From Verrucomicrobia bacterium 12-59-8 (GTDB taxonomy: Bacteria > Verrucomicrobiota > Verrucomicrobiae > Verrucomicrobiales > Verrucomicrobiaceae), in contig NCCR01000044.1 in the NCBI GenBank assembly GCA_002279765.1, forward strand, positions 1 to 34,360: a stretch of 34,360 nt of DNA, in the 5' to 3' direction. This document shows positions 16,018 through 23,762 of the stretch, in pieces (positions within the stretch are counted from its first letter, which is position 1; each line of letters opens with the position of its first letter). The position numbers and the translations under genes are program-made. The notes under the pieces are model-generated. The model made no database searches. It was not told where the DNA came from and saw only the letters and a program-made list of their open reading frames with translations.

Positions 16018-16959
16018 ATGCATTTTCGTTTTTCTCTCTGCTTCGTTCTTTCCTTCGCACTCGGCGCTCTCCACGCGGCCAACCCTGCGCCCACTCCCAA
16101 ACCGGCGGTCAAGCCCGGCGGCAATGGCCCCAAGTGGAAACCTCTCAAGCCGCAGACTCCGGCCGGATTCACGCTGAAGACGCTCGAAGTCGCGCAGTAC
16201 CCTGAGCACACCGTGGAGCTGTATGTGTACCTGCCTGATGCGGAGGGAACGTGGCCCTGCATCCTGGACATTCATGGCGGTGGGTGGAAGGCCCGGCAGG
16301 TGGAGGCTGACAAGCCGATGATGGGGCGCCTCGCTCAACGCGGCTTCGTCACTGCGCTCGTCAGCTATCGGCTCTCCACCGAGGCGAAATACCCTGCGGC
16401 TCTGCATGACTGCAAGGCCGCGCTGCGCTGTCTGCGCGCGCATGCCAAGGAGCTGAAGATCGACCCCGAGCGCATCGGCTGCATGGGCGGCTCCGCCGGC
16501 GGGCATCTCTCAGGGTTGACCGCGATGACGACTGGCCTCTCCGAATTTGAAGGTGCAGGCCCGTTCAAGGATCAATCCAGTGCTGTCAAAGCGTGCATTG
16601 TCATGGCCGCCACGCAGAACCTCGTGGACTCAAATTATTTCAAAGCGAACGAGAGCGCGATCCTCTTCTTCGGCGGGAACGCCCTGGAGAAACCGGAGGT
16701 GTACCAAGCGGCGTCTCCCATCAATCACGTTCGCGCCGGTGTGCCGCCCACGATCTTCATCGAGGGCGAAAAAGACTCGCTCAAAGTGGGCCGTGCCGAG
16801 ATGATGGGCAAGCTGCAAGCCCTGGGCATCGAAACCGCCGTACACACGCTCAAGGAAGCCCCGCATCCGTTCTGGATGAGCGATCCCTGGTGCGCGGAGA
16901 CCGTCGATATTGCCGCTGCTTTCTTCAAGAAGCACCTCGGCGAGCCGGTGGTGAAGTAA
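16018..16959 (+). CDS. Secreted alpha/beta hydrolase, esterase type
   Basis: The 313-residue protein begins with a signal peptide (MHFRFSLCFVLSFALGALHAA) and has the HSL/BD-FAE esterase plan: oxyanion-hole IHGGGW at residues 85-90, nucleophile Ser159 in GGSAGG, Asp253 in EGEKDSL, and His283 in PHPFW. It should hydrolyse esters such as acetyl or feruloyl groups on polysaccharides, as similar enzymes do in this phylum. The triad is complete. No polysaccharide locus is adjacent, so the substrate is unknown. Its stop lies in a short palindrome shared with the convergent TerB-like gene. Confidence 0.9.
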   Translation: MHFRFSLCFVLSFALGALHAANPAPTPKPAVKPGGNGPKWKPLKPQTPAGFTLKTLEVAQYPEHTVELYVYLPDAEGTWPCILDIHGGGWKARQVEADKPMMGRLAQRGFVTALVSYRLSTEAKYPAALHDCKAALRCLRAHAKELKIDPERIGCMGGSAGGHLSGLTAMTTGLSEFEGAGPFKDQSSAVKACIVMAATQNLVDSNYFKANESAILFFGGNALEKPEVYQAASPINHVRAGVPPTIFIEGEKDSLKVGRAEMMGKLQALGIETAVHTLKEAPHPFWMSDPWCAETVDIAAAFFKKHLGEPVVK

Positions 16960-16972
16960 GCCGCGCTTACTT
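16954..16972. terminator. Hairpin between convergent genes
   Basis: AAGTAAGC at 16954-16961 and GCTTACTT at 16965-16972 are perfect complements around a CGC loop. The hairpin includes the stop codon of the esterase gene and lies at the end of the leftward TerB-like gene, so it may terminate both. Confidence 0.55.
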
Positions 16973-17350
16973 GCCCAGCTTTGGCAGCGCCTGCACCAGC
17001 AGATTGTAGAACTCATTCTCCTCCGGCGTTTCGCCGTCGCTCTTGAGGATGTTTTTCACCACGCCGAGCACTTCCTTCTGCGCAGACTTGGTGGTAAAGC
17101 CCTGCGCCTTCTCATTGATGTAATCGAACATCGTGTCGTCGCTCTCGGACATTTCACGCGCACGGGCGAATGATTCTTCGATGAACAGGCTCTTCGGATA
17201 CTCGGAGTCCCATCCTTCGGCAATGAAAGCCGACTCGAGCAGGCGCTCTTCGGTCAATGAAATATGCGCATCCGCATAGATGGAAAGGGTGAGCACATCA
17301 AACAGGGCTTCGCGCTGGGGTTGGTTCATAGCGTTAAATTTGGCAAACAT
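16967..17350 (-). CDS. TerB-like protein
   Basis: The 127-residue product from ATG 17350 is all helical, with the pattern NQPQREALFDVLTLSIYADA, SLTEERLLESAFI, and IEESFARAREMS, SDDTMFDYINEKAQGF and VVKNILKSDGETPEENEF. The D(A)H.S..E and DGE.P.E.E repeats resemble the acidic motifs of the tellurite-resistance TerB-like fold. It lacks a signal peptide. ATG 17329 is an alternative start. No Ter operon is nearby, so a role in metal or stress response is only a family suggestion. Confidence 0.6.
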   Translation of the reverse strand: MFAKFNAMNQPQREALFDVLTLSIYADAHISLTEERLLESAFIAEGWDSEYPKSLFIEESFARAREMSESDDTMFDYINEKAQGFTTKSAQKEVLGVVKNILKSDGETPEENEFYNLLVQALPKLGK

Positions 17351-17488
17351 CAGCACTGGATCAAGCAGACACTTCTTCACACGGAAATCTCCACCAGTCC
17401 GCCGTTCACCGTGACGACGGCATTTCGTCATTCGTCATTGCTCCATCTTGACCTCCCGTCCAACCTCTTGACTCCTTGACACCCGCCC

Positions 17489-20029
17489 ATGTCCGACGCC
17501 AGCACCACTCCCATGATGAAGCAGTACCTCGCCATCCGGCGCGAGCTGCCAGAGGACGTGCTGCTGTTCTTTCGCCTGGGGGACTTTTATGAGCTGTTCT
17601 TTGAGGATGCGAAGACGGCCTCGCCGATCCTGAATGTGGCGCTGACGAAGCGCAACGGGGTGCCGATGTGCGGGGTGCCGCATCATTCATCACAGGGGTA
17701 CATCGCCAAGCTGATCAAGGCGGGTAAGCGGGTGGCCATCGCGGAGCAGACGACGGATCCGGTGCCGGGGAAGATCGTGGAGCGTGCGGTATCGCAGGTG
17801 CTGAGCGCGGGGACGATCAATGATCTCAATCTGCTGGACTCGAACCGCTCGAACTATCTCGCGGCGGTGTTTCGCGAGGGCAAGAAGCTTGGACTCGCGT
17901 ATGTGGACCATACGACGGGTGAGTTTGAGGTGGCGGAGTTCAAGGACACGACGGAACTCGCAGATGAGCTAGAGAGGCTGCAGGCGAGTGAGATTTTGTA
18001 TAGTGAGGAGCAGGGTGATTTGATCGCGGCGCTGGGGAGTCCGAGCTGTGCGCAGGCTATTGAGGGTTATCTGTTTTTGATTGATCAGGCGCAGCACAGT
18101 CTGACGCAGCATTTCAAGGTGCAGTCGCTGGATGGCTTTGGCTGTCAGGGACTGAGCGCGGCGATTGGTGCGGCGGGGTGTATTTTGCAGTATCTGCAAT
18201 TTCAACTGCGGCGCAGTGTGGATCATATCCAGCGGCTGCGTTATGCGCAGATCAGCGATGTGGTGCTGATCGATGCTGCTAGCCAGAGCCATCTGGAGCT
18301 GGTGACGGCACGCGGTGGCAATGCGCACACGCTGCTGAGCGCGCTGGACCGCACCTGCACGCCGATGGGTGCGCGCAAACTGCGGCACTGGGTGCTGCAT
18401 CCGCTCAGAGATCTGGAAGCGCTGACGCAGCGGCAGGACATGATCGCGGCGCTGCTGGAGGAGAGCATGCTCTTCAGCCAGATCCGCACGCTGCTGAAAG
18501 AGGTGCGCGATTTGGAGAGGACGAGTTCGCGACTGAGCCAGGGCAGTGGCAATGGGCGTGATTTGCTGATGCTGGCGTCTTCGCTGGAAGTGGTGCCGGC
18601 TTTGCGTGCGGCTCTAGAGCAGCTCATGGTGGCAGGAGAGCAAGGTGATGCTGTTGCTGAAGGAGGGATCAAGATGATCCCTCTGCTGCTAGAGCGGCTG
18701 CATGATCTCACGGGGATCTCGCAGGAGATCCAGCGGTCTATCGCTGATGAGCCGCCGATGCAGATCAGGGAAGGCGGTGTGTTTCGCGAGGGCTATCTGC
18801 CTGCATTGGATGAACTGCGTGCGGCCACGACGCTGGGCAGGCAATGGATCGCGGATTTGCAAAATCGTGAGATCGAGCGCACGGGAATCAAGAGCCTCAA
18901 AATTAAGTACAACGCGATCTTTGGATACTTCATTGAGATCACGAAGGCGAACGTGGGCAGCGTGCCGAGCGATTACCATCGCAAGCAGACGACGGTGAAT
19001 GGCGAGCGCTACATCACGGATGAGCTGAAGCGCATGGAGGACAAGATTCTCGGCAGCGAGGAGCGCAGCAAGGCGCTGGAGTATGAGGAGTTTCTTTCTC
19101 TGCGTGGGCGCGTGCTGGAGCATCTGGCGCACATTCAGGAGACGGCGGAGACGATTGCGATTTTGGATGCGCTGGGGTCGCTGGCGGAAACGGCGCGGCT
19201 GTTTAATTACACGCGGCCTGTGCTGAATGAGACGCGCAATTTGTTCATCCGCGATGGTCGGCATCCGGTGCTGGATCAGAACCTCACGGGCGGCGAGCGC
19301 TTTGTGCCGAATGACATCACGCTGGAGCCGGAGGAGAGTCGGCTGATTTTGATCACGGGTCCGAACATGGCGGGTAAGAGTACTTATTTGCGCATGACGG
19401 CGCTGCTGACGCTGATGGCGCAGATTGGCAGTTATCTGCCCGTGGCGAGTGCCGAGGTGGGACTGGTGGATCGCATCTTCACTCGCATCGGCGCGAGTGA
19501 TGACCTCGCGCGAGGGCAGAGTACGTTCATGGTGGAGATGAATGAAACGGCGCTGATCCTGAACAATGCGACTGAGCGCAGCCTTGTAATTTTGGATGAG
19601 ATCGGGCGCGGCACTTCGACGTTTGATGGGCTGAGCATCGCGTGGAGCGTGGCCGAGCACATCCATGACAAGGTGGGCTCACGGGCCTTGTTTGCGACGC
19701 ACTACCATGAGATCACGGCGCTGGCGCAAAGCCGCAGTGCGGTGAAGAATTACAACGTGGCGGTGAAGGAGTGGAACCAGCAGATTATTTTCCTGCGCAA
19801 GATTTTGCCTGGGTGCGCGGAGAAGAGCTACGGGATCCAGGTGGCAAGGCTCGCGGGGTTGCCAGAGGGTGTGATTGAGCGTGCGAAGGAAGTGCTGCAG
19901 CAGCTCGAAGCAGGGCATCAGCCTGCGGAGAGTGTGAAGGAGGTGCCGGTGGCGACGAGTGTGCCGGCGAAGGTGCGGAAGAAGGCGGTGAGTGACGCGG
20001 ACGCGGGGCAGATGGTGTTGTTTGGGTAA
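17489..20029 (+). CDS. mutS: DNA mismatch repair protein MutS
   Basis: The 846-residue protein is full length. The mismatch-binding motif is FYE (Phe33, Glu35) in RLGDFYELFFEDA. The connector, lever (about 250-550) and clamp follow. The ATPase has Walker A GPNMAGKST (Lys630), a Walker B region (LVILDEIGRGTSTFDG), and the C-terminal ATHYHEITAL and helix-turn-helix dimerisation parts (GLPEGVIERAKEVLQQLEAG). It recognises mismatches and recruits MutL. Three TTGAC-like words lie just upstream of the ATG, but no promoter could be fixed. The gene ends 21 bases before the leftward SLOG-like gene. Confidence 0.98.
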   Translation: MSDASTTPMMKQYLAIRRELPEDVLLFFRLGDFYELFFEDAKTASPILNVALTKRNGVPMCGVPHHSSQGYIAKLIKAGKRVAIAEQTTDPVPGKIVERAVSQVLSAGTINDLNLLDSNRSNYLAAVFREGKKLGLAYVDHTTGEFEVAEFKDTTELADELERLQASEILYSEEQGDLIAALGSPSCAQAIEGYLFLIDQAQHSLTQHFKVQSLDGFGCQGLSAAIGAAGCILQYLQFQLRRSVDHIQRLRYAQISDVVLIDAASQSHLELVTARGGNAHTLLSALDRTCTPMGARKLRHWVLHPLRDLEALTQRQDMIAALLEESMLFSQIRTLLKEVRDLERTSSRLSQGSGNGRDLLMLASSLEVVPALRAALEQLMVAGEQGDAVAEGGIKMIPLLLERLHDLTGISQEIQRSIADEPPMQIREGGVFREGYLPALDELRAATTLGRQWIADLQNREIERTGIKSLKIKYNAIFGYFIEITKANVGSVPSDYHRKQTTVNGERYITDELKRMEDKILGSEERSKALEYEEFLSLRGRVLEHLAHIQETAETIAILDALGSLAETARLFNYTRPVLNETRNLFIRDGRHPVLDQNLTGGERFVPNDITLEPEESRLILITGPNMAGKSTYLRMTALLTLMAQIGSYLPVASAEVGLVDRIFTRIGASDDLARGQSTFMVEMNETALILNNATERSLVILDEIGRGTSTFDGLSIAWSVAEHIHDKVGSRALFATHYHEITALAQSRSAVKNYNVAVKEWNQQIIFLRKILPGCAEKSYGIQVARLAGLPEGVIERAKEVLQQLEAGHQPAESVKEVPVATSVPAKVRKKAVSDADAGQMVLFG

Positions 20030-20050
20030 TTAGTTTCGAAAAAATTCTAG

Positions 20051-20608
20051 CTATTCGAATAGTTTGCGTTGTCCATTCCGCAAAACTTCTATCTTATCGA
20101 GCAATTTCATTTTTTGATGCGCCTTCATCTTAGCTGTCTCAGACATGCATTGAATGAGTTCATCCAACTCCGTTACTGTTCTAATGGTTTTAAAGCTTTT
20201 CGCCTTGTTTATGAACACCACTGATTTTTTGTTTCTCGCGAGAATTTCGAGCACGTTTGTTAGAGTTCCGGTACTTTTTGTATCCCAAATCATTAGCCCA
20301 AAGTCGGCGGCTTTCGCCATTTCAATATCTTTCGCAGTAAAAAAATCGCGGGTCCCCTCTGTGGCATTGGTAGACACTGGATGTACCGGCCAATCACCAA
20401 GGTTGTTTCTGGGATTGCATCCGCTACAATATACCATGGCATTCCTGTAACCGATTTGTTGTAAATATTGCTGTATAGATGTGTCTACTCCACTTGCATC
20501 GCCTACGAGGATTCTGAATTTAGAAGCGGCGATGTTGTCGATTCGTTCTTTGACCAATTGGTCAAGATTTTTGATTGTTATCGATCCTGCAATAAAGACT
20601 GCTGTCAT
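20051..20608 (-). CDS. SLOG-like Rossmann protein of a two-gene module
   Basis: The 185-residue protein has an N-terminal nucleotide-binding pattern FIAGSITIKNLDQLVKERI, a RILVGDASGVDTSIQQYL segment, AKDIEMAKAADFGLMIWD, and GTLTNVLEILARNKKSVVFIN. The GD.SGVDT and GT..N lines fit the SLOG (SMF/DprA/LOG) superfamily, whose members bind or cut nucleotide-derived ligands. A similar protein occurs as an uncharacterised gene in varied bacteria, often with a phosphoribosyltransferase, in my recollection. Four bases separate it from that gene here. The region is more AT-rich than mutS, so it is probably acquired. The C-terminus (SETAKMKAHQKMKLLDKIEVL) looks coiled. No catalytic role has been shown. 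Confidence 0.72.
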   Translation of the reverse strand: MTAVFIAGSITIKNLDQLVKERIDNIAASKFRILVGDASGVDTSIQQYLQQIGYRNAMVYCSGCNPRNNLGDWPVHPVSTNATEGTRDFFTAKDIEMAKAADFGLMIWDTKSTGTLTNVLEILARNKKSVVFINKAKSFKTIRTVTELDELIQCMSETAKMKAHQKMKLLDKIEVLRNGQRKLFE

Positions 20609-20612
20609 AGGA

Positions 20613-21194
20613 TTATCTCCAAGTAAAGGTGGTCACGTAAATATTATCCACTTTTGAGTAGGTTTTCAACACCTTGCACGCCGCTTCCATTGAGGCGCCA
20701 GTGTCGAAGAGGTCATCCACTATAAGAGCATTCCACTTCCCCTCGTTAGAAATTATGCCCTTAATTCTAAGGGAGTCGCCAATAGCGGTTAGTTTTTCTT
20801 CTTTTGAATGCAGGTCTTTTAATTTTGTTCCATTTGGGATTTTTTGGAGTATTTTGTCAAATACTGGTATGCCAACCAATTTCCCTAGCTCACTGGCGAC
20901 AAGGTTCACAGGTTGAACTGTGCGAATCGTTGACGCTGCCATAGGCACGATAAAGCCTATTGTTGGAAACTTCGGATAAATATTTTCTGCAATTGCCTCT
21001 GCAAGGGCAATGGCTTTGCTGGTGTTGCCTTTATATTTTAACTGGTAAGTTGCTTCGCCAGCTTCACTTCGAGTATTTTGAAATTGAGGGCGTCCATTTT
21101 GATCATCCCCCAAGTATTCACTCTTGAGCATATGCTTATCGAGAGCCCAACCATCTTCCCAGTTGCCATGTATCTGCTTAAGATTAACATTCAT
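20613..21194 (-). CDS. Phosphoribosyltransferase-fold partner of the SLOG-like protein
   Basis: The 193-residue protein ends in the type I PRTase signature ALIVDDLFDTGASMEAACKV, where VDD and TG bind the PRPP ribose and phosphate. Upstream are TIGFIVPMAASTIRTVQPVN and GKLVGIPVFDKILQK, which fit ComF-like PRTases, and an N-terminal extension (GNWEDGWALDKHMLKSEYLG). ComF relatives are found in competence and in nucleotide salvage. The pairing with a SLOG-like protein suggests that the two make and read, or degrade, a nucleotide signal or base. The gene is first in the leftward pair. Confidence 0.75.
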   Translation of the reverse strand: MNVNLKQIHGNWEDGWALDKHMLKSEYLGDDQNGRPQFQNTRSEAGEATYQLKYKGNTSKAIALAEAIAENIYPKFPTIGFIVPMAASTIRTVQPVNLVASELGKLVGIPVFDKILQKIPNGTKLKDLHSKEEKLTAIGDSLRIKGIISNEGKWNALIVDDLFDTGASMEAACKVLKTYSKVDNIYVTTFTWR

Positions 21195-21440
21195 TTTAAA
21201 CTGATCGACTTGAAAATCTTATTAGCAGGGGGATGTTGTCTTTTGTGAGGTAATCTCCTGCGATAGGTAAACGAGACCTACCGAGACTTTTACGGCGGTC
21301 GTCGAATTGAGTCCTTGGTTGTAGAGGGGTGTGCATTTTGTTTGTGTCTTCGCTCTTGTCGGTGCTGCGACGGGAAAGTTTGGTGCCCAACTCGGTGGGC
21401 GGGGCTTGGGGGTAGCCAGCGGAGGAGACGCCTTCATCTA

Positions 21441-21822
21441 TCACAAGCCAGCAACAGGCAGCTTGTGATTGGGGAAGTGACGCAGATTGAACGTGACAAG
21501 ATAGCCGACTTTCGCTTCCAGCGCTAGTTGTGCAAAAGCTTCATCGTCAGCATCGGGCTGCGAGGGCTTCCAAAAGCTGGAGGTGCGGAACGATTCTGCA
21601 CCTGCACAGAGGGCGTCTAGAAAGCGATCCACAGTGCTCAACGTGAGCCCAAAGCTCGGCCCCCTCGCGCTAGAGCAATTCGTCGTATTCAGAGAGGATT
21701 GTGTTGCCAACCAGCAGCACGAACTCGCCCTGGCGATAACGTGACACAAGCTCAAACGAAGCTCCATGCCGGGATCGCAGTGCGGCCAGCGGTACATTCG
21801 TATCGAGAACAGCTCGGATCAT
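21441..21822 (-). pseudogene. Broken PIN-family toxin gene
   Basis: Read leftwards from ATG 21822 the frame begins MIRAVLDTNVPLAALRSRHG and continues through GNTILSEYDELL, the start of a PIN_3-type toxin with its first aspartate (Asp7). It ends at an in-frame TAG at 21672-21670. The rest is in another frame: LTLSTVDRFLDALCAGAES, WKPSQPDADDEAFAQLALEA and GYLVTFNLRHFPNHKL, the normal second half of the family. The interval is 3n+1 bases, so a one-base insertion, probably in the CCCCC run at 21660-21664, adds to the nonsense codon. Just upstream, a stub SLAKMIAER ending at TAG 21837-21835 may be the tail of its antitoxin, cut off where the TPR gene ends. The unit cannot make a functional toxin. 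Confidence 0.75.
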
Positions 21823-21878
21823 GACGGCACGACGCTATCGTTCTGCGATCATCTTGGCAAGACTAGGTTCGCCCCTGC

Positions 21879-22511
21879 TCACTCCCAGCCACGGATCTTC
21901 ACATGCACCTGCGCCACGCGGCCCATGTAGTGGTCCATGGAGTAATCCTGCGCGGCTTTGAGCATGTGGGCCTTCGCTTTTGCATCCTCGCCGATGGCTT
22001 CGAAGTACAAGCCCAGGTAGAGGTGGGCGTAGCAGCGGTGGTTGCGCAGGCGTTCGCCTTCGCCTTCCTCGGCGGCTTTGAGCACGGCCTCCTCGCTGCC
22101 TTTGCCAGCGAAGAGTTCATGCACCTGCTTCATCGGGATACGGCTGTCGCCTTCGATGGGGATGAAGACCTTGCGCGCGGCCTCCACGCCTTCGCCTTTG
22201 GCGATGCAAAGGAAGTGCCACGCGGCGTTTTCCACGTCGTTGCCGTTTACGGTTTGGTGTACTTCAAACTGCTCGCGCCCGCCTTTGTAGTCCCCTGCGT
22301 AGTAGAGAGAGAGCCCGCGCTGCCAGAGCTGCGGCTTGGAGTCGGGCACCAGGGCGATGAGCTGGTCAAAAGCGGCGACGGATTCCTTTGGCTTCGCGGC
22401 AAAGAAGAGATCCACTCCCTGCTGGAAGAGCGCGTTGGGAGATTCCTTTTTCTCCTGCGCAGTGGCTTGGGATAGCAGACCGAGCAGCAGCAGTGGTAAA
22501 AGTCGTTTCAT
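21879..22511 (-). CDS. Secreted TPR protein
   Basis: The 210-residue product begins with a signal peptide (MKRLLPLLLLGLLSQATAQ). TPR-like helices follow: NALFQQGVDLFFAAKPKESV, AAFDQLIALVPDSKPQLWQR, GLSLYYAGDYKGGREQFEVH, and near the end YAHLYLGLYFEAIGEDAKAK. TPR proteins mediate protein contacts; here probably in the periplasm. It starts 39 bases after the stop of the membrane protein gene upstream, on the same strand, so the two may be co-transcribed. Relatives occur in Planctomycetes and Verrucomicrobia. Confidence 0.8.
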   Translation of the reverse strand: MKRLLPLLLLGLLSQATAQEKKESPNALFQQGVDLFFAAKPKESVAAFDQLIALVPDSKPQLWQRGLSLYYAGDYKGGREQFEVHQTVNGNDVENAAWHFLCIAKGEGVEAARKVFIPIEGDSRIPMKQVHELFAGKGSEEAVLKAAEEGEGERLRNHRCYAHLYLGLYFEAIGEDAKAKAHMLKAAQDYSMDHYMGRVAQVHVKIRGWE

Positions 22512-22550
22512 GGCAGCTTCAAACGTGGGCGGCGGGAGCCTTTGCGCAAA

Positions 22551-23552
22551 TCATCGCAGCCACACCAGCGGCAGTGGCACAATCAGCGCGAGGTCCGCCA
22601 GCACGCGGTAGGCATCCACCGAGAAGTGCCGACGCGAGACCTGCACCAGTGAATGCAGAAGCACGGCACCCAAAGCTGCAAGAGCCAGGCCGCGCAGGGA
22701 ATGCTCCAGCAGGCCATACTTGACTGACTCGAACACGGCCAGGGTGAAAACCAGCGTGCCCAGCACCAGCCACGAGTGTTTGCGGTCAGTCTGCAATCCG
22801 GCCTCACGGCAGGTGATGCCGTGCAGATTGCAGGCAAAGAGCAGAGTCAGCAGCAAGCACTCCAGCACCGGCTCGGTGATGGTTTCCGGCATGGCGAGAA
22901 AGCGCGTGCTCGTGGTGCAGCCCATGGCAAAGAGCAGCGCGGCGGTCATTTCCTTGGGCAGCACATTCCCCATGCGGATGTCCAGCTGCCGCAGCACGGA
23001 CAGCACCATTACCCCCAGCACCAGCAGGCTGAGCATGAACTTGGACCCGCTGGAGATCGGCATGTTTGAGATGAGCATGATGCCCCCCAGCCCCGCGCAG
23101 GAGACAAACACATCCCGCGATACTCGGCTGCCCTGCGCGGACCATGAGGCAAGGTACAGAGCCACCAGCAGCGCCAGGCTCACCGCCTGCCACAGCACTC
23201 CCTCCGGGATGACCCACAGCGCCATCCACGTCTGCAGCACCAGCGCCGGGGGAAGCACACCCAGCAGCAGCACGCGGCGGTGGCGGTGGTAAAACAGATG
23301 GCGCACATCCAGCTCGGCCACGCTTTTGACCGAATAAGTATCCAGCGTGCGGTCTAGCAGATAAACCACCCAGCAGGCCAGCGCGAGGCCCACGGTTAGC
23401 ATCGGTGTGAGGCGGATGCCATGCGCGTGCGCCAGCGCCGCCTGCCACAGCACCGCCACCACGGGTGCCTCCAGGCTCAGCACATGCGGCCACAGCCACC
23501 ACGGCGTGTGCCGGGCGTGGGCGAGTTCGCTCGCTGGGGGCAGATCGTTCAA
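22551..23552 (-). CDS. Polytopic membrane protein, possibly UbiA-like
   Basis: The 333-residue product has eight or nine hydrophobic segments. Near residue 65 it shows ACWVVYLLDRTLDTYSVKS, which loosely resembles the acidic DxxxD prenyl-diphosphate site of UbiA-type prenyltransferases, and a second YxxSW..QGSRVSRD follows at about 155. The second aspartate-rich site of UbiA is not obvious, so the family call is weak. TTG 23552 is used as the start, with AAAGAGCAGG upstream. It leads the pair with the secreted TPR gene and is divergent from the dynamin-like gene. Confidence 0.65.
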   Translation of the reverse strand: MNDLPPASELAHARHTPWWLWPHVLSLEAPVVAVLWQAALAHAHGIRLTPMLTVGLALACWVVYLLDRTLDTYSVKSVAELDVRHLFYHRHRRVLLLGVLPPALVLQTWMALWVIPEGVLWQAVSLALLVALYLASWSAQGSRVSRDVFVSCAGLGGIMLISNMPISSGSKFMLSLLVLGVMVLSVLRQLDIRMGNVLPKEMTAALLFAMGCTTSTRFLAMPETITEPVLECLLLTLLFACNLHGITCREAGLQTDRKHSWLVLGTLVFTLAVFESVKYGLLEHSLRGLALAALGAVLLHSLVQVSRRHFSVDAYRVLADLALIVPLPLVWLR

Positions 23553-23762
23553 GACCTGCTCTTTAATTCCCCGCTGGTGAAAAGGGAACTCCTTTTGCTG
23601 CGGAGAAGTGAAAAGGGGAAACAGAGAACCGTGAACTCGTGTGAAAACGTGATGGCGCTGGGAGACGCAGGAAAGAACCGAGAACCAACCACGAGCCTCC
23701 GGCCAACTTTAAACTTTTAAGCTGAAACTTGTAACTCCGTCCGAAGTGAGGTTGCGGTGCGG

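Noticed and set aside
18689..19666. 325-codon minus-strand frame inside mutS
   Set aside because: It lies antisense to the ATPase half of mutS, which is well conserved.
21196..21444. 82-codon minus-strand frame upstream of the PRTase gene
   Set aside because: It has low-complexity composition and no recognised family, and occupies what is probably the promoter region of the SLOG/PRTase pair.
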